From: Macrobrachium rosenbergii
Taxonomy: Eukaryota; Arthropoda; Malacostraca; Decapoda; Palaemonidae
Reading direction: 5' to 3'
Length of the DNA stretch: 64,000 nt
NCBI RefSeq assembly: GCF_040412425.1
Contig: NC_089788.1
Coordinates: forward strand, 66,143,720 to 66,207,719
The notes beneath the pieces were generated by a model. It searched no databases. It was not told the DNA's origin and worked only from the letters and a program-made list of their open reading frames with translations. A program made the position numbers and the translations under genes. Below are positions 22,229 to 34,640 of this stretch, in pieces. How positions within the stretch are numbered: position 1 is the first letter of the stretch; the number at the start of each line of letters is the position of its first letter.

Positions 22229-23064
22229 CTACATGACACGCCTGACCAGCATGTGACAGTTCGCCACTTGCCTCTCTTCTATGAGAGAGGAAAGGTGAAA
22301 AAAAGACAAGGGAGGAGGCAAGTCCCTCACTTGCATTCTCTCTTTTGCTACCGTACACCTTAGGCGAGATACTACCTGTACCTCTAGGGGAGCCGGGTGA
22401 GTCACACAACTTGATGAGCAGGACCCAAGGAAAAACGTGTCCAAGGGCCTGTGGGCAATGTCCCGAAGGCAGAAGGACTTGAGTGTGGTTTGTATAGACC
22501 ACACTTCTGCCCTTAATACATGTAGAACTGACAGGAATAGACCAGTGTCCCTAACCTCGTGAGCCCCTACTAGGATTGTCTCGTGAAGCCAGAAAGAAAC
22601 TGTGCCCTTGGACACTTCTTTCTTGATAGAGACAGTGTACTAAAAAAGTCATTGACACTCAGGCCTGATATGTCAAGTCCTCTAAAATAGTACTGCAGTA
22701 CTCTAACTGGACACAGTAGTATCCCGTCCCGATCACTACCAAAATGTCCTCTAGGGAAGCGATCGAAAAGGACTCAAATCTGGTGTCAGGGACTGACGGA
22801 CTCAGAGTCTTCACTACAAATTCCGGGACAAACTCGAGCATGATCAGTCCCCATCCCCTTAAGTGCTAGCATCGAAGGTCATGTAACTCGCCAACTCTCT
22901 TTGCCGATGCCAGGCAAGCAAGAACACAGTCTTGAGGGTCAGCTCCCTGTCCAACAACTCTTGTAACGGAGGGAAAGACTGTTCAAAGCTTCTCAACAGC
23001 ATGTACATCTCCCACGAGGAAGGGAGATCGATGCCCTTCAAGTGAAGGTCTTGGCCAAGGGCAG
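22229..23064 (-). pseudogene. Tyrosine recombinase, C-terminal part (element A)
   Basis: The minus strand reads LKGIDLPSSWEMYMLLRSF and RELTLKTVFLLA at 22859-23064. After frameshifts it reads GAHEVRD at about 22550, which holds the His and second Arg of the HxxR active-site motif. A degraded tail to 22229 follows. The N-terminal part lies 10.8 kb away at 33824-34057 because of the piggyBac insertion. The gene is dead. Confidence 0.65.
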
Positions 23065-23085
23065 TTAACCCTTAAACGCCTCTTG
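23065..23085. repeat. TTAA target site and left piggyBac terminus
   Basis: TTAA (23065-23068) is followed by CCCTTAAACGCC. The inverted counterpart at 33808-33823 is GCGTTAAGGGG-TTAA. A TTAA duplication and CCC-starting ends are the piggyBac signature. Confidence 0.85.
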
Positions 23086-23370
23086 GACGTTTTAAATGTC
23101 GTCCAAAATTGTCTGTCAATGCCGAGTGGACGTTGCAAACGTCGACTGAAAATGAAATTTTTATGATAAGTCAACGCTTCACTTATACTTACCCGGTAGT
23201 TACATATAGCCGCCGCCTTTGACGCCACGGCAGTATTCAAAATTTCTCGCAAGTAGCGCTATCGCTAGTGGGCAGATCCTCTACCCTCGCCTCTATCGGG
23301 TATCGAACCGCCCCAAGAACACGCTATGTTTCTGCCCAACTGCCCAGGTGAGGAGGAGGAGAAAGAGATT

Positions 23371-23460
23371 ATGTAACTACCGGGTAAGTATAAGTGAAAC
23401 GTTATTTTATCATAAAAATTTCATTTTCACTTATACAACTTACCCGGTAGTTACATATAG
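23371..23460. repeat. DIRS internal complementary region (element 4)
   Basis: Reads 'ctaccgggtaagtataagtg' followed by 'tcataaaaatttcattttcacttatacaacttacccggtag'. The first half is the complement of the left terminus and the second half the complement of the right terminus. This is the DIRS-specific template for circle closure. Confidence 0.8.
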
Positions 23461-23869
23461 CTGATTGGCACCTTGAGGAGGTGGGGCACTGGCAGCTAAT
23501 AAAATTCTTGGAATTATCTACTTGCAACAAGTTAGACATAGGTTCTCACTTTTAAAGGTAGCTGACTCAGTGGTTACTGCTTGTAGTCTGTTGCCTTTAT
23601 ATTGTGCCGAGGATATAAGGGATCCGGGTGTGTCGACACAATAAAACAGTACCTATTCGGGAGAAATATGGCTGCACGACAAGTCTGATGCCCTGATCAG
23701 GCGCAGTACAACAAACAACAACAAAACGAGATCACCTAACATTACCATAAACCAATAGCAAAGATTAAAACTGGAAGATACTAACACATCATGTATCTCC
23801 AGGCAACCTTTCAAAACAACAACCCCAACACCAAGGTGAAAATGTTATTAAGGAGCGGACTCCCTTTTC

Positions 23870-24905
23870 ACCCCCCAACACCGCGGTCAGTCGCGAATAA
23901 AGGCCCCAGCTGCATTGCACTCTTCAAAACAGTTTGCACGCTCCACTAAATAATGCGATGCAAACACTGACTTGCATCTCCAAAAAGGTGGACTTAACTC
24001 AAGTCCTTCACAGATGTTTGCTAAAGGCTACAGCTCTAAAACCGCCTAATCTGCAGGCGCTTACCTTAAGAATACTCATCTCCGAAGTCAGCACACTGCT
24101 CATGAGCTTTATCATCAGGCTTCTCAAAAAGAAAGAAAGGGCATTCTAGAGAGAGGCCTAGAAGGATTCTAACCGAGCACCAGAGGTGGTCATTGTAACT
24201 CCTGGAGCTTCGCTCTCTGAACGAACCTGAGAGCTCTCACAGGGCAGAGGTACTCCGGTTCTTCGACCACCAATTGGGAAGGTCCTTAATTTCAATCCCT
24301 TGGCCAAGGTCTAGACGGGTCTTCGTTCTTGGCTAAGAAACCAAGAGTAGACATACATACTGCCTTCCCCTTAGCAAAGCCTACTCTTTTGTCAATCGCA
24401 TGTAGCTCACTTACTCTCCTGGCCGTAGCCAGAGCTACCAAAAAAAGAGTCTTTTTCGTGAGATCCTTCAAGGAGATGTTCGCCATCGGTTCAAAGGACT
24501 GAGACCGTAACCATCTCAGCACTACGCCAAGATTCCACGCCACTGGTCTCTTCTCTGGTCTCTCTTTGACGTATTAAATGATCTAATCAGATCTGAAAGC
24601 AATCTTGACTCAAAGACATCAAGACCTCATGTCGTAAAGACCGGTTAACATGGCTCTATACCCTTTAATGGTAGGTACAGCAAGCTTTTTCTCTCTGTGG
24701 AGGAACAAGAGAAAATCGCCATCTATAGACGCCGAAGAAGAAGACACGCTTCTTCGACACCAGGACCTAAACTGTGTCCACTTCGCCTGGTAAACATTGT
24801 CGAGGATTCTCTTCTTGGCTTCGCGATAGCTTCCAAGCCCTCTGAAAAGCCTCTTTCGATGAGTCTCCTGACAGTCTGCAGGCGACAAGATGAAGAGCTG
24901 GACAA
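23870..24905 (-). pseudogene. DIRS tyrosine recombinase (element 4), broken
   Basis: N-domain words are LDNVYQAKWTQFRSWC and PTIKGYRAMLTGLYDMRS (24619-24888). After a frame break comes MAWNLGVVLRWL, then LTKKTLFLVALATARRVSEL with the first catalytic Arg, then FLAKNEDPSRPWPRD (24292-24543). The C-terminal part is degraded: where other copies read AHEVRAVA this one reads SACRLGGFRAVA, so the HxxR His is lost. Several stops follow. It overlaps the methyltransferase frame upstream, as in all DIRS elements here. Confidence 0.75.
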
Positions 24906-26480
24906 GTTTTGGGTGGAACCTCTGGAAAGTGTGGCTGTCTATAAATCTGGTCTCTCTGGCAGAAGTCTCGGAAGTCTGACAGTAGGTTTAGAAGGTCCGT
25001 GGGAACCACCCCTGGACGGCCAGAATGGAGCCACCAGAGTCATCCTTACGCTTCGATGGCTTGAGAACTTCGGAGATTACTTGCCGCAGGGATCTGAACG
25101 GGGAAAGGCATACAGGTCCAGGTCCTAATTCAGTCCATGAACATTGCATCCACTTAAAACCGCTTTGTTGTCTGGAACTGAGAGCAGTAAAGGGGTAGCC
25201 GAAGCTGCTTGTCGGGTTGCAAAGAGATCTATGAGCCGGACGCCCCCATATCTTCCAAAGCTCCTCGCAGAAACTAGGGATGTAAAGTCCACTGCTGATA
25301 CAGGACCTGCCTCTTTCTGCTGAGAAGGTCCGCTGCTACATTTTTTCTCCCCTTGAATGAATCTCGTTACTAGTCTGCCAACCCGATCTCTCCGGTCCAA
25401 ACTAGAAGCTCCCTCGAGGTCTCGTAGAGGGACCACGAGTGAGTGCCCCCCTGTTTCCGAATGTATGCCAGAGCGGTCGTGTTGTCCGCCTGGACCAAGA
25501 CGCATTTGCCTTCCACTTCTTTTTGAAAGGCTAACAGGGCTAAGTGAACCGCTTTAGTTCCTTTCTCATTGATGTGCCAGTTTCTCTTCTCTTGCCACTG
25601 GTCCCGAACTTCTTTTGTCCCCATAGTCGCCCTCAGCCCTTGTCCGAGGCGGGCCGGAAAAAGAGTTAGGTCTGGGTTCGAAGCTGAAGAGGAAGTCCTT
25701 GTGACAGCCTTCCTTCTGACCTCCGAATCAACGGAGGCACTCCTCTCTTTATCTTTTCCAAATGGCTAATGTGAAGGAGTCCGAACTGTTTCCTGGGCCG
25801 CTCTTGCAGGTAAAACTGCAGTGGTCTCAGGGTTTGCCGCCCAGTTTTGCAAAACTTCTCCACTGAAGTTAAGGTTCCACTTGAGGCTCATCCATTCGCT
25901 CGAACAAATCTTCCTCTGCAGAAAGTCGCCGATCTTTCTGCAGGTATGAGGCTATCCGCTGGTTGGACAGAAAAGTCGGAAAGCCTGAGAGTCCAGACTC
26001 ACTCCCAAATAGACAATCTGCTGACTGGGAGTAAGGGCAAGACTTTCTCGATAATGAGGCCTAGAGACTTCAAGTGACTGAAGAGCCCTTTTGATAGGTC
26101 CTCCAAACAGTCTCAAGCAGCTTTGAGCAGCCAATCGCCGAGGTACATGGAAACCTCGACTCCTTCCCAGGTGAAGATGTCTGGCTACTGACAACAGGAT
26201 CCTTGTGAAACTTGCGGGCTGCCTGATGACCAAGCAGAGTGGAACGAACTGATAAACCTGTCCAAGACCTAACCTCAGGAACTTCCTTGAAGCTGGGTGT
26301 ATCGACGTGAAAAATAAGCGCCGCCTTGGAGGTCTATCAAAACCATCCAATCCCCTCTGATGTAAAAGACCAAGACCGACTGAGTTGTTCCATGGAGAAT
26401 TTTGTCTCTGAACCAAGACATTCAACGACTCACGCCCAGGACGTGGTCTCCATCCCCTGATGCTTTCGTGAATCCAGGAA
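24640..26480 (-). pseudogene. DIRS RT-RNase H-methyltransferase (element 4), broken
   Basis: The RT remnant at 25952-26425 contains YLGVSLDSQAFR, SIHPASRKFLRLG and a damaged CLVIRQPASFTR. The YLDD box is replaced by a frame-shifted stretch. RNase H is clear at 25370-25624 (NWHINEKGTKAVHLALLAF, then VLVQADNTTALAYIRKQGG). The methyltransferase remnant is at 24650-25200. Many frameshifts make the copy inactive. Confidence 0.7.
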
Positions 26481-26749
26481 CAGACGCATTGTAGAAACCT
26501 GGAGAAAGAGGGGCATGAAGCTGTTCTATCGCCTCCTTCTCCAGCATGGCTTGACTTCTGAGCCAGGCGCTTTGAAGGCTCATGGAGCTGTTACACACCC
26601 AGAGGCTGCACTTAGGCGACTGAGCAAGATAGCATCTTTAAAACTTGATCAGCCCAAGGGTCTGCCGAGATCTGTTGCCACTCTTGCCAGAACCTTGCAG
26701 TCTGGCTCCTACAGCTGAATGGAGACAAAAGGTTCATTTCTTCCTCTGG

Positions 26750-28760
26750 GGCCGCGAGGTTCTAGGCGGGCTTTGCCTTTTCCTCATCTCGCCAAACACG
26801 CTTTAGAGGGTCTTCCTTTATACTGTCCATAATGTTAGATCTAAACATCGCGCACAGAAGCGTGTAGAAAGCACAGGTCTCTTTCGCTTTCGGCAGATCA
26901 AGTACAAAAGATCCTGGGTTGACTTCTGGGCTAAAGCCTGGGAATTGCAGCAACTAATCTCTATGAAATAGATGAGCCTTGTTTAAAGGAGAAACAAGAG
27001 AGCCGACTTCTGGCTTGAAGAAACACCTTTTGCTAGGAAGGGAGCACCAAAGGCCTCTTTTTGAGAACCCTGGTCAGAAATAAAGAGGCCAGTTCTACTG
27101 CACCGTCGCAGATGCCCTCATCCATGCAACTGCACTACTCCTACCACATCAATCCAAGAGCTCGAAGGAAGATTAAATCCTACTCTTCCTGGCTAAGGCC
27201 GCACCGCCCAGTCCAGGAAGCTCACAATTTCAAGAGTCCAAATACGCCTTGAAAACTTGGTCCAGTTCGAGGACGTAAAGAAGACCTTCAGAGAATTGGG
27301 CGCGGTCCCCATTGGCATCCATGAGACTGGAGAAGTCCCCTGTGCGAGGCAGCCACACCAGGAAAACATTTCCCCAGTCTCATACCAACTCCGTTACGGA
27401 AGGAACGAACAGGAGGGGGCATTGAAGACGCTTCTTTCCACTTCCTTCTGCCAGCCAAGCATCCATCTTCTTAAGGCCACGAGACGACAGGACAAGTTTG
27501 GGAAGTCCTAAGAAGAAACAGAAGCCTTGTCCTCTGTACTGGGACCCAGGAGACGGAGGAGCCGCAGGCGGTAGAACGAATCAGGGAAGTTCTCAATAAA
27601 AGAACTTCAAGAGCTTGTAGGGAAGAGAGGAGTTGGGCGGAGACTTCTCCTCCCTTACACTGCCCTTCTAAGCCCGAGAGGAGTTCAGAAATTGGGGATA
27701 AGTCCAGCTGGACAACATCATCATCCAAGTCTCCTTGAACTGAGACTTGAGTTACACGAAAGGGGGCTGCGGTACAGTGACATATTCTTTGCTGTGTCAC
27801 CGAAAGAGTTTGGAGCCTGTTGAGGAGCCATCGGAGGGCGCCAAAGGAGGCGCGAGTTGATACAGCACCGGTTGTGGCGCCTAAAGGCGGAGCCGCTGCT
27901 ACCACAACGACAGGAGGCGCCAATGAAGGCGTACGCGCGCTACCGGCGCCGGCAGACACAGTCGCCGAGGCGAGCGGGCTGGTATCACAGGAGGCGCCAA
28001 AGAGGCGCACCGGGCACAGCAGCCAAAAGGTGGCGCCAACGTGGAGGCTAAAGCGGCGGCGCTACCGCGACAGAACGGGAGTTGAGGTGGCGCCGCTGGC
28101 ATCGAGAGGAGCCAAAGAAGAGACTTGATTTGTGACAAAAGTTGTAAAATCGAGTCCAAACGGGCGTAATCTGGCCAATCACAAGCTGTTGAGGTTCATC
28201 GAACGCTGGAGCAGGCGCCACAGGAACAGGAGCTACAGGAGTCGCTGGCGCCCAAAGGAGCAGGCCTCTCAGATGTAATCGCTCGATAGGAGGATCCGCC
28301 GATAACGCATCGAGACGAGTCCGACGAAGAAAAAGCTCTCCTGCTCCTGCCTAAAAGCTACAGTGGAGGGGAAGTGATCCTCCAGAAGAGCCTTCTTCTT
28401 AGGAATCTTCAATGGAGAAAGCAGACGAGACCTCTTCAGTGTCTAGAAGAGTCACAAAACGCCTAACCTCTAGGCGGGAGGAACTCCAACTGATCTCACT
28501 GACACTCTCCGCCCTCACCTGGTGTAGGAGGGCCAGCAGCCTGTAAAGCGGCAACAGGACTGCTTGAGGGGCACCACTGAGCAGGTCCCACTCACCTCTT
28601 TTTCTCAAGCTCGGGCATGCCTTTCCCTGAACCTGGGATACCTGACAGGGGCCTAGACCTGAGCGTGAATGGGTCGAGAAGCTACCTCCCTCCACAACAC
28701 TTACACAAGGCACAACACTCAAGATTATCACTGCGTGCCTCACTAATCGGGCTGCAAATT
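26750..28760 (-). pseudogene. DIRS gag-like region with GGCGCC-rich repeats (element 4)
   Basis: The region between the right terminal repeat and RT in element order. It has a weak Cys-rich N-terminus near 28700, a central block at 27830-28110 dense in the palindrome GGCGCC, and a C-terminal piece at 26762-26953 with SNIMDSIKEDPLKRVW. The order matches intact gag at 56292-58898. No frame longer than about 130 codons survives on the coding strand with recognisable gag words. Confidence 0.5.
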
Positions 28761-29018
28761 GTCCCCATTTTCTGCATGGAAGACATAAACGCATAAGTTC
28801 GAATTGTTGAGAAAAACTACCAGCAGCAGAACCGTATTACCGGTTCGCACGGCAAAAACTAATGGCGTGTTCTTGGGGACGGTTCCCGATACCCCGATAG
28901 AGGGCGGGGTAGAGGGATCACCTTTTGTAACGATAGCGCTAGCGAAATTTGAATACTGCCGTGACGTCAAAGACGACAGCTATATGTAACTACCGGGTAA
29001 GTTGTATAAGTGAAAATG

Positions 29019-29286
29019 CTTTTTTTAAATATTCGCGGAAAAATAATTATAGGCCTAGTTTGCGGAAGATTTCAAATCCCGCGCCTCAGCGGATGCTGGG
29101 AGTTCACGGATCCAGCTGTTGTTTTGTTTCTGAGCGTCACCCAGACGCGCATGCGCGAATTTCCCCCATCTCGCATCAGAGAGCATCAGAGTAGCGCCTT
29201 GCGGGAGCGATATTTTGATGCAGACGTGTTTTGTTGAACTTTTGCGAGTGTTAGTGTATTCATGCTGCAACAGAACGTTTGCAGAG
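29019..29286 (+). other. piggyBac 5' leader
   Basis: Sequence between the nested DIRS and the transposase ATG at 29287. It is GC-rich with no other frame, and probably holds the promoter and 5' UTR of the transposase. I saw no recognisable TATA box. Confidence 0.4.
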
Positions 29287-31441
29287 ATGTCGCAAAGGCG
29301 TCAGGAGCGTGAAAGGCGCACATTGCCTGTCGGAAGTGAGCGTGTGAGGCGAGTTTTCGACTTGGATGCTGGAGAAGGACCCAGCAACCAGAGTGACCCA
29401 GCTTCTCAGCAGCGTGTTGTTCGGCCACGTGTGACCTATGGCGACCAAGGACCACATCCCGTTCCTTTACGACCCTAGGAAGCATCGGGGTGTCCTGAGG
29501 GGCATCCGAAAACATTTGGGAGGCCTCCAACAGAAGGACATTGATGAGTACTTGTTGGAGCTCGATCGAGAGCAGGTCGAAAGTCCTGATTTCGGTGGTA
29601 GTTGATCATCTAGCGATGGCGACATAACGCCTGGCGTCAGCGATGACGAATATTTGCCACCAATGTCCGTATCGGGATCCTCAGCAGGAAAGTGAATTAG
29701 AGTTTAGTGGGTTTAGTGCCTACGAGGAGAAAGTGAGTTGGAGGAGGAAGAGGATGACCTCGATTGTGGCTGGTGGGGACGAAACAGAAAGTGATGGGGA
29801 AAGTGAAGGAGACGGCCCAGCTGGGAGTGTGAGAGTGCGAAGGCGTGCCCGCACGCGTCTGGCGCGCGCGAGCACAAACCCGTAGAAGGTCGCAATGTCG
29901 CGGCAGCTCGGTTGAAGGCCGTTCGTCCGAAAGTGATGAGGGGTGGTCGGAGGACCCCACCCCACCTAACATGCACCCATTCACGGCAGTACCTGGACTG
30001 ACCGTCCCTGTGCCTCTCACGGCACTGGGGTTCATTCAGCTTTTCCTGACGCTGGAATTGCTTGAATTCCTGGTTGCGGAGACGGTAGATTACGCTCGGT
30101 ACTGCCGTGAGAATTGCGGACGACGTTGTTGCACACCGCTGGCGGGCTGCAACCTCGGACATGGCGCACTTTTTGGGGCTCCACATATTCTTTGGGATGA
30201 TGCCTGCTGCTGACGTCAGGCAATATTGAGGCGGAATTTTTTTTTTTAAGTGCGCCTAATGTGGCGGCATTATGCCCCGTGATAGTTTCCTGGCGTTGGA
30301 CAGGTATTTCAACGCCTTCAACCGAAGGGCTATACCCGAATAACCCCGACCACCTCATCTTAGTCCGCCCAGTGTTGGAGTTCATTCGTGAACGGTGCCA
30401 GACTCTCGTGGTTCCTTCAAGAACCTTTCTTTGGATGAGGGTATGATGCCATACAAAGGGCGTCTAAGTATCAAAGTGTACAACCCGAAGAAGCCAAAGA
30501 AGTATGGTGTAAAGTTATTTTTTATTAAGGAAGCCAACACTGGATACGTCGTGGACTTCTTGGTGTATTCTGGGGTCTTCTCCATGCTGCATGACGCTGT
30601 CTTCGGTCTTGTGAATCGTTTCCGTAACCAGGGATACCACCTGTTTATGGATAATTATTATAACTCGGTATCCCTGGCCCAGGAACTGTATGAAGCAGGT
30701 GTGCACGTCAGTGGTACCCTTCGGTTGGTGCGTGGGGCCCGAATGTCCTCAAGAGGTTTGCTAGCCACCCGCAACATCTTGCAAGAGGAGAGACAGAGTG
30801 GCGGCGGAAGGAGATGTCTTCGTCATCTGTTGGGAGGGTCCGACTCGTGCCCATGATTACGACGAGTCATGAGCCCATCCAAGAGGAGATCACCCAGCGG
30901 AAGAAGACACGCCGGCAGGGCTGAGTTACATATGAGGAGTTTCGTGTCCAGCGCCCTACTGTCATCGAGCACTACAACAGGCACATGGGAGAGTTGATCT
31001 CTTTGATCAACTCATCCAGTATTATCCCTTTGCCAGGAGAACCAGGAGGTGGACACAGAAGCTCCTCAAATACCTCCTTCAGTTGGCCCTCCAGAATGCC
31101 TACATCATTTACTGTGGGTATAATTCGGACGCTCGGAGGTTGACCCATATCCAGTTTCTTGAAGTGGCTGGGAATGCCCTCATCAACCGATCCGGAGGAG
31201 TGGCCTTCCAACGGCGCCCCCCTGCCCGAGCTCCAGCTCTGCCCGAGAGGAAAGGTCAGATGTCGTGAGATACCCCGACATCATAATTCCTCATCCTGCC
31301 GGCGCCGCCCCTGCTGCCGCTGACCTTGATGATGACGCTGCCCCTGAAGATGCCGCTGACCTTGATGATGACGCCGCCCCTGAAGATTCTGCATTGAATT
31401 TATTTTTAGTTTTATATTTACGTGTGAGTATTCTGCATTGA
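29287..31441 (+). pseudogene. piggyBac transposase pseudogene
   Basis: Starts MSQRRQERERRTL. Domains in order, in changing frames: the N-terminal piggyBac segment HPFTAVPGLTVPVP with LELLEFLVAET (29972-30090), SLDEGMMPYKGRL with catalytic Asp 1 (about 30428), GYHLFMDNYYNSVSLA with Asp 2 (about 30650), HYNRHMG followed by VDLFDQLIQYYPF with Asp 3 (about 30975-31025), and ARRLTHIQFLEVAGNALI. It ends with a duplicated acidic tail (AADLDDDAAPED twice). All three Asp survive, but at least five frameshifts separate them. No PGBD4-type Cys-rich tail is present. Confidence 0.88.
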
Positions 31442-31611
31442 ATTTATTTTTAGTTTTATATTTATTACAAGTTTTCATATATCTGTATTCATTGCTGTTT
31501 TGTATAATTTCGTTTTATGGAAAAACAAAGTTTTTCACAACCATTCCTTTTAGTTATGTTTTCGTAACAAAGTAAAAAACAATATAATTTATATGTGTTT
31601 ATGTATGAATG

Positions 31612-31732
<121 letters not shown>

Positions 31733-31779
31733 TTTTTACTTGGGTCTCTTTTGGGTAAGCAAAAAATCTCATATTCTGG

Positions 31780-33720
31780 TGATATTCAATCCTTTACCTT
31801 CATTTTGCAACAAACGGAAAGTCTCTAGCACAATATTTAGATTTTTGGTGAATTTAAAAAAAAAAAAAATTTCCCCCGCTCCACGCGAGCGGACTCCGCT
31901 GAAAATCCTGTCATTTCTTGCGTCAGTTTGCCGTAATTTTTTCGCCATTTCATATTATTCATTACATAAAGTGTTATACATCAAAATGTGCGCAATTTCA
32001 TGTAGAATACAACAAAAATAAATCATTCCTTTAGCTCTTCACAGTTTTTTAATATTTTACTTGAAATCACGATAACTGACAAAATTTTAACATTCGGTCA
32101 ACTTTGACTCGACCGAAATGATCGAAAAATGCATCCGTAAGCCATAATTATTACATTCGAGTAACAATCAATCATTTACCTTCATTTTGCAACAAATGGA
32201 AAGTCTCTAGCACAATATTTAGACTTTTGGTGAATTTTTGGAAAAAATAATTTCCTCTGCTCCGCGCGCGCGGAATCCGCTGAAAATCGTGGCATTTCTT
32301 GCGTCAGCTTGCCGTAATTTTTTCGCCATTTCATATTATTTCTTACATAAAGTGTTATACATCAAAATGTGTGCAATTTCATGTAGAATACAACAAAAAA
32401 TAAATCATTCCTTTAGCTCTTCACAGTTTTTAAATATTTACATCGAAATAACGATAAATAGAAAAAATCAACCTTCGGTCAACTTTGACTCAACCGAAAT
32501 GATCAAAAAACGCATCCATAAGCCATAATTATTACATTCGAGTAACAATCAATCATTTACCTTCATTCTGCAACAAACGGAAAGTCTCTAGCACAATATT
32601 TAGATTTTTGGTGAATTTTAAAAAAAAAAAATTTTCCTTCGCTCCGCGCGTGCGGACTCCACTGAAAATCGTGGCATTTCTTGCGTCTGCTTGCCGTAAT
32701 TTTTTCGCCGTTTCATATTATTCGTTACATAAAGTGTTATACATCAAAATGTGCGCAATTTCATGTAGAATACAACAAAAAATAAATCATTCCTTTAGCT
32801 CTTCACAGTTTTTTAATATCTTCGCCGAAATCACGATAACTGACAAAATTTTAACGTTCGGTCAACTTTGATTTCGACCCGAAATGATCGGAAAAACGCA
32901 TTTGTAAGCCATAATTATTACATTCGAGTAACAATCAATTACTTACCTTCATTTTGCAACAAACGCAAAGTCTCTAGCACAATATTTAGATTTTTGGTGA
33001 ATTTTTGAAAAAATAATTTCCTCCGCTCTGCGCATGGACTCCGCTGAAAATCCTGTCATTTCTTGCGTCAGTTTGCCGTAATTTTTTCGCCCGTTTCATA
33101 TTATTCGTTACATACGATTGTTATACATCAAAATGTGCGCAATTTCATGTAGAATACAACAAAAAATAAAACATTCCTTTAGCTCTTCACAGTTTTTAAA
33201 TATTTACATCGAAATAACGATAAACAGAAAAAATCAACCTTGGTCAACTTTAACTTTCGATCGAAATGGTTCAAAATGCAATTGTAAGCTAAAAAACTTA
33301 CAGTCTAGTAATATTCAATCAATTTCCTTCATTTTGGCACAACTGGAAAGTCTCTAGCACAATATTTTGATTTTTGGTGAATTTTGAAAAACTTTTTTTA
33401 CGTCGGCGTTACGAATTCATGCATCATTTTGTGATAATATTTTCTCTGTGTTGCTTTAATCGTTTTACAATCTGTTGTATACCAAAATCATAGCAATTTA
33501 GTGTACAATACAACTAAAAAAATAACTCATTAGCTTTAACCGTTTTTTTCCTTACAGCGATTTGTATACAATTATATACGAGTTTTTTTTTCTCTGTCAT
33601 ATATTCCAATATTTATATATGATAATGATATATTTTTCATTTCTGATGATTGCATACTAAACTTCAGGCAAAAGAAAAAAAGGAGCCAAAAATGAACTCT
33701 TAATCTTGAAAACTAAGCGC
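31780..33720. repeat. Tandem satellite-like array, period about 382 bp
   Basis: The word 'tcaaaatgtg' plus context recurs at 31981, 32362, 32744 and 33128 (spacings 381, 382, 384). A fifth degenerate unit occurs near 33483. Each unit carries 'tgccgtaattttttcgcc', 'tttcatattatt', 'aatttcatgtagaatacaa' and 'tagctcttcacagttttt'. The array lies wholly inside the piggyBac, between transposase and right terminus. Short ORFs in it repeat the same peptide and are not genes. Confidence 0.92.
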
Positions 33721-33807
33721 TGTGATTTTTGAAAAAAATTTTTTCCGCTTGGCGCTACCTCTCGGAGGCCGCCGGCATACGGGAGACGTTTTTGAAAATA
33801 GGGCTTC

Positions 33808-33823
33808 AGCGTTAAGGGGTTAA
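33808..33823. repeat. Right piggyBac terminus and TTAA target site
   Basis: AGCGTTAAGGGG followed by TTAA, inverted relative to 23065-23080. Confidence 0.85.
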
Positions 33824-34640
33824 ACATATGGGATATTCAACTGCCCTTTGTAACCCCAAAAAAGCTGAGAGAGAGGGAAGCTTCTCTCGGTGAAGAAGCA
33901 AAGCTCCTAGCAGAGACCCATCGATGACAACAACCACAGGAAATGGTAGCAAGAGACACTGGTGATACCTCTCTATGTGCGGCTGGCATAGCAGGTTGTG
34001 CCGAGGGAGAATCTCTCTCGGTGCTTTGGAAGCAGAACTAGCAGGTATGCATACCACTCAACATGTAGCCACTTGGGAGCCACCATGGTCATCCTGAGAT
34101 TTGGGGTGATCATGACTCTGTTGATCTCCCAACGAATCAGACAAAATGAAAGAAAGGTGCAGGCCTTGAAATTGTCCCATGGCTGTTGGAAGGTGTCTTC
34201 TAGAACTGCCCATGGTTCTGGAATGATAGAACGGAACACTGGCAGCTTCTGTTGTGTCGGGTTGCAAAGAGATCTATCGTTGGGAGGTCTCAAAGATTGG
34301 ATAATCTTTTGCAATGTCTGGGTGTAGGGCCATGTCCCTATCACCTGACCTTGGTGACTGAGCTTGTCTGCCATAATGTTCCGGTTCCCTGGAATGTACC
34401 TGGCTGACAGCTGTATTGAGTGTACGTCGTGCACTTGCACAGCCAACATGTGGAGCTGAAGGGAAACCAGTCCTCCCACCCCCACTGCTCGTTGATGTAT
34501 GCCACTACCGCGGTATTGTTGCTCATCCAACACCACAGCATGCCCCACCACTCAATCCTGAAACTCTTGTAGGGCTAAAATGCTGCCTTGAGTTTCAGAA
34601 TATTGATGTGGAAGTGTCTGTCTTACCAGTTCCACACACC
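33824..34640 (-). pseudogene. Recombinase N-part, methyltransferase and RNase H (element A)
   Basis: The minus-strand frames give RNase H with SNNTAVVAYINEQWG (34341-34541) and QLSARYIPGNRNIMADKLSH. Next is the methyltransferase-like block LPVFRSIIPEPWAVLEDTF, with MVAPKWLHVEWYAYLL. Close to the piggyBac is the recombinase N-part (HREKLPSLS) ending at the TTAA. Frameshifted and inactive. Confidence 0.65.

Larger units (their letters stand above)
23148..29018 (-). mobile_element. DIRS retrotransposon '4', full length but decayed
   Basis: The inverted terminal repeats are at 23148-23310 and 28860-29018. Both contain 'acccggtagttacatata' or its complement, and the words 'agcgctatcgcta' and 'ttcttgggg' appear inverted. 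An internal complementary region at 23371-23460 joins the reverse complements of both ends. Coding remains on the minus strand run gag (28760-26750), RT (26480-25700), RNase H-methyltransferase (25700-24640) and recombinase (24905-23870). GAAAATG occurs at each end. No target duplication is visible, as expected for recombinase-mediated insertion. Confidence 0.85.

Noticed and set aside
24697..25128. 143-codon plus-strand ORF
   Set aside because: Antisense shadow of the recombinase/methyltransferase region of DIRS element 4.
31780..33400. CRISPR-like regular repeat spacing
   Set aside because: The units are about 382 bp long and tandem, with no short repeat/unique spacer structure, and the DNA is eukaryotic.
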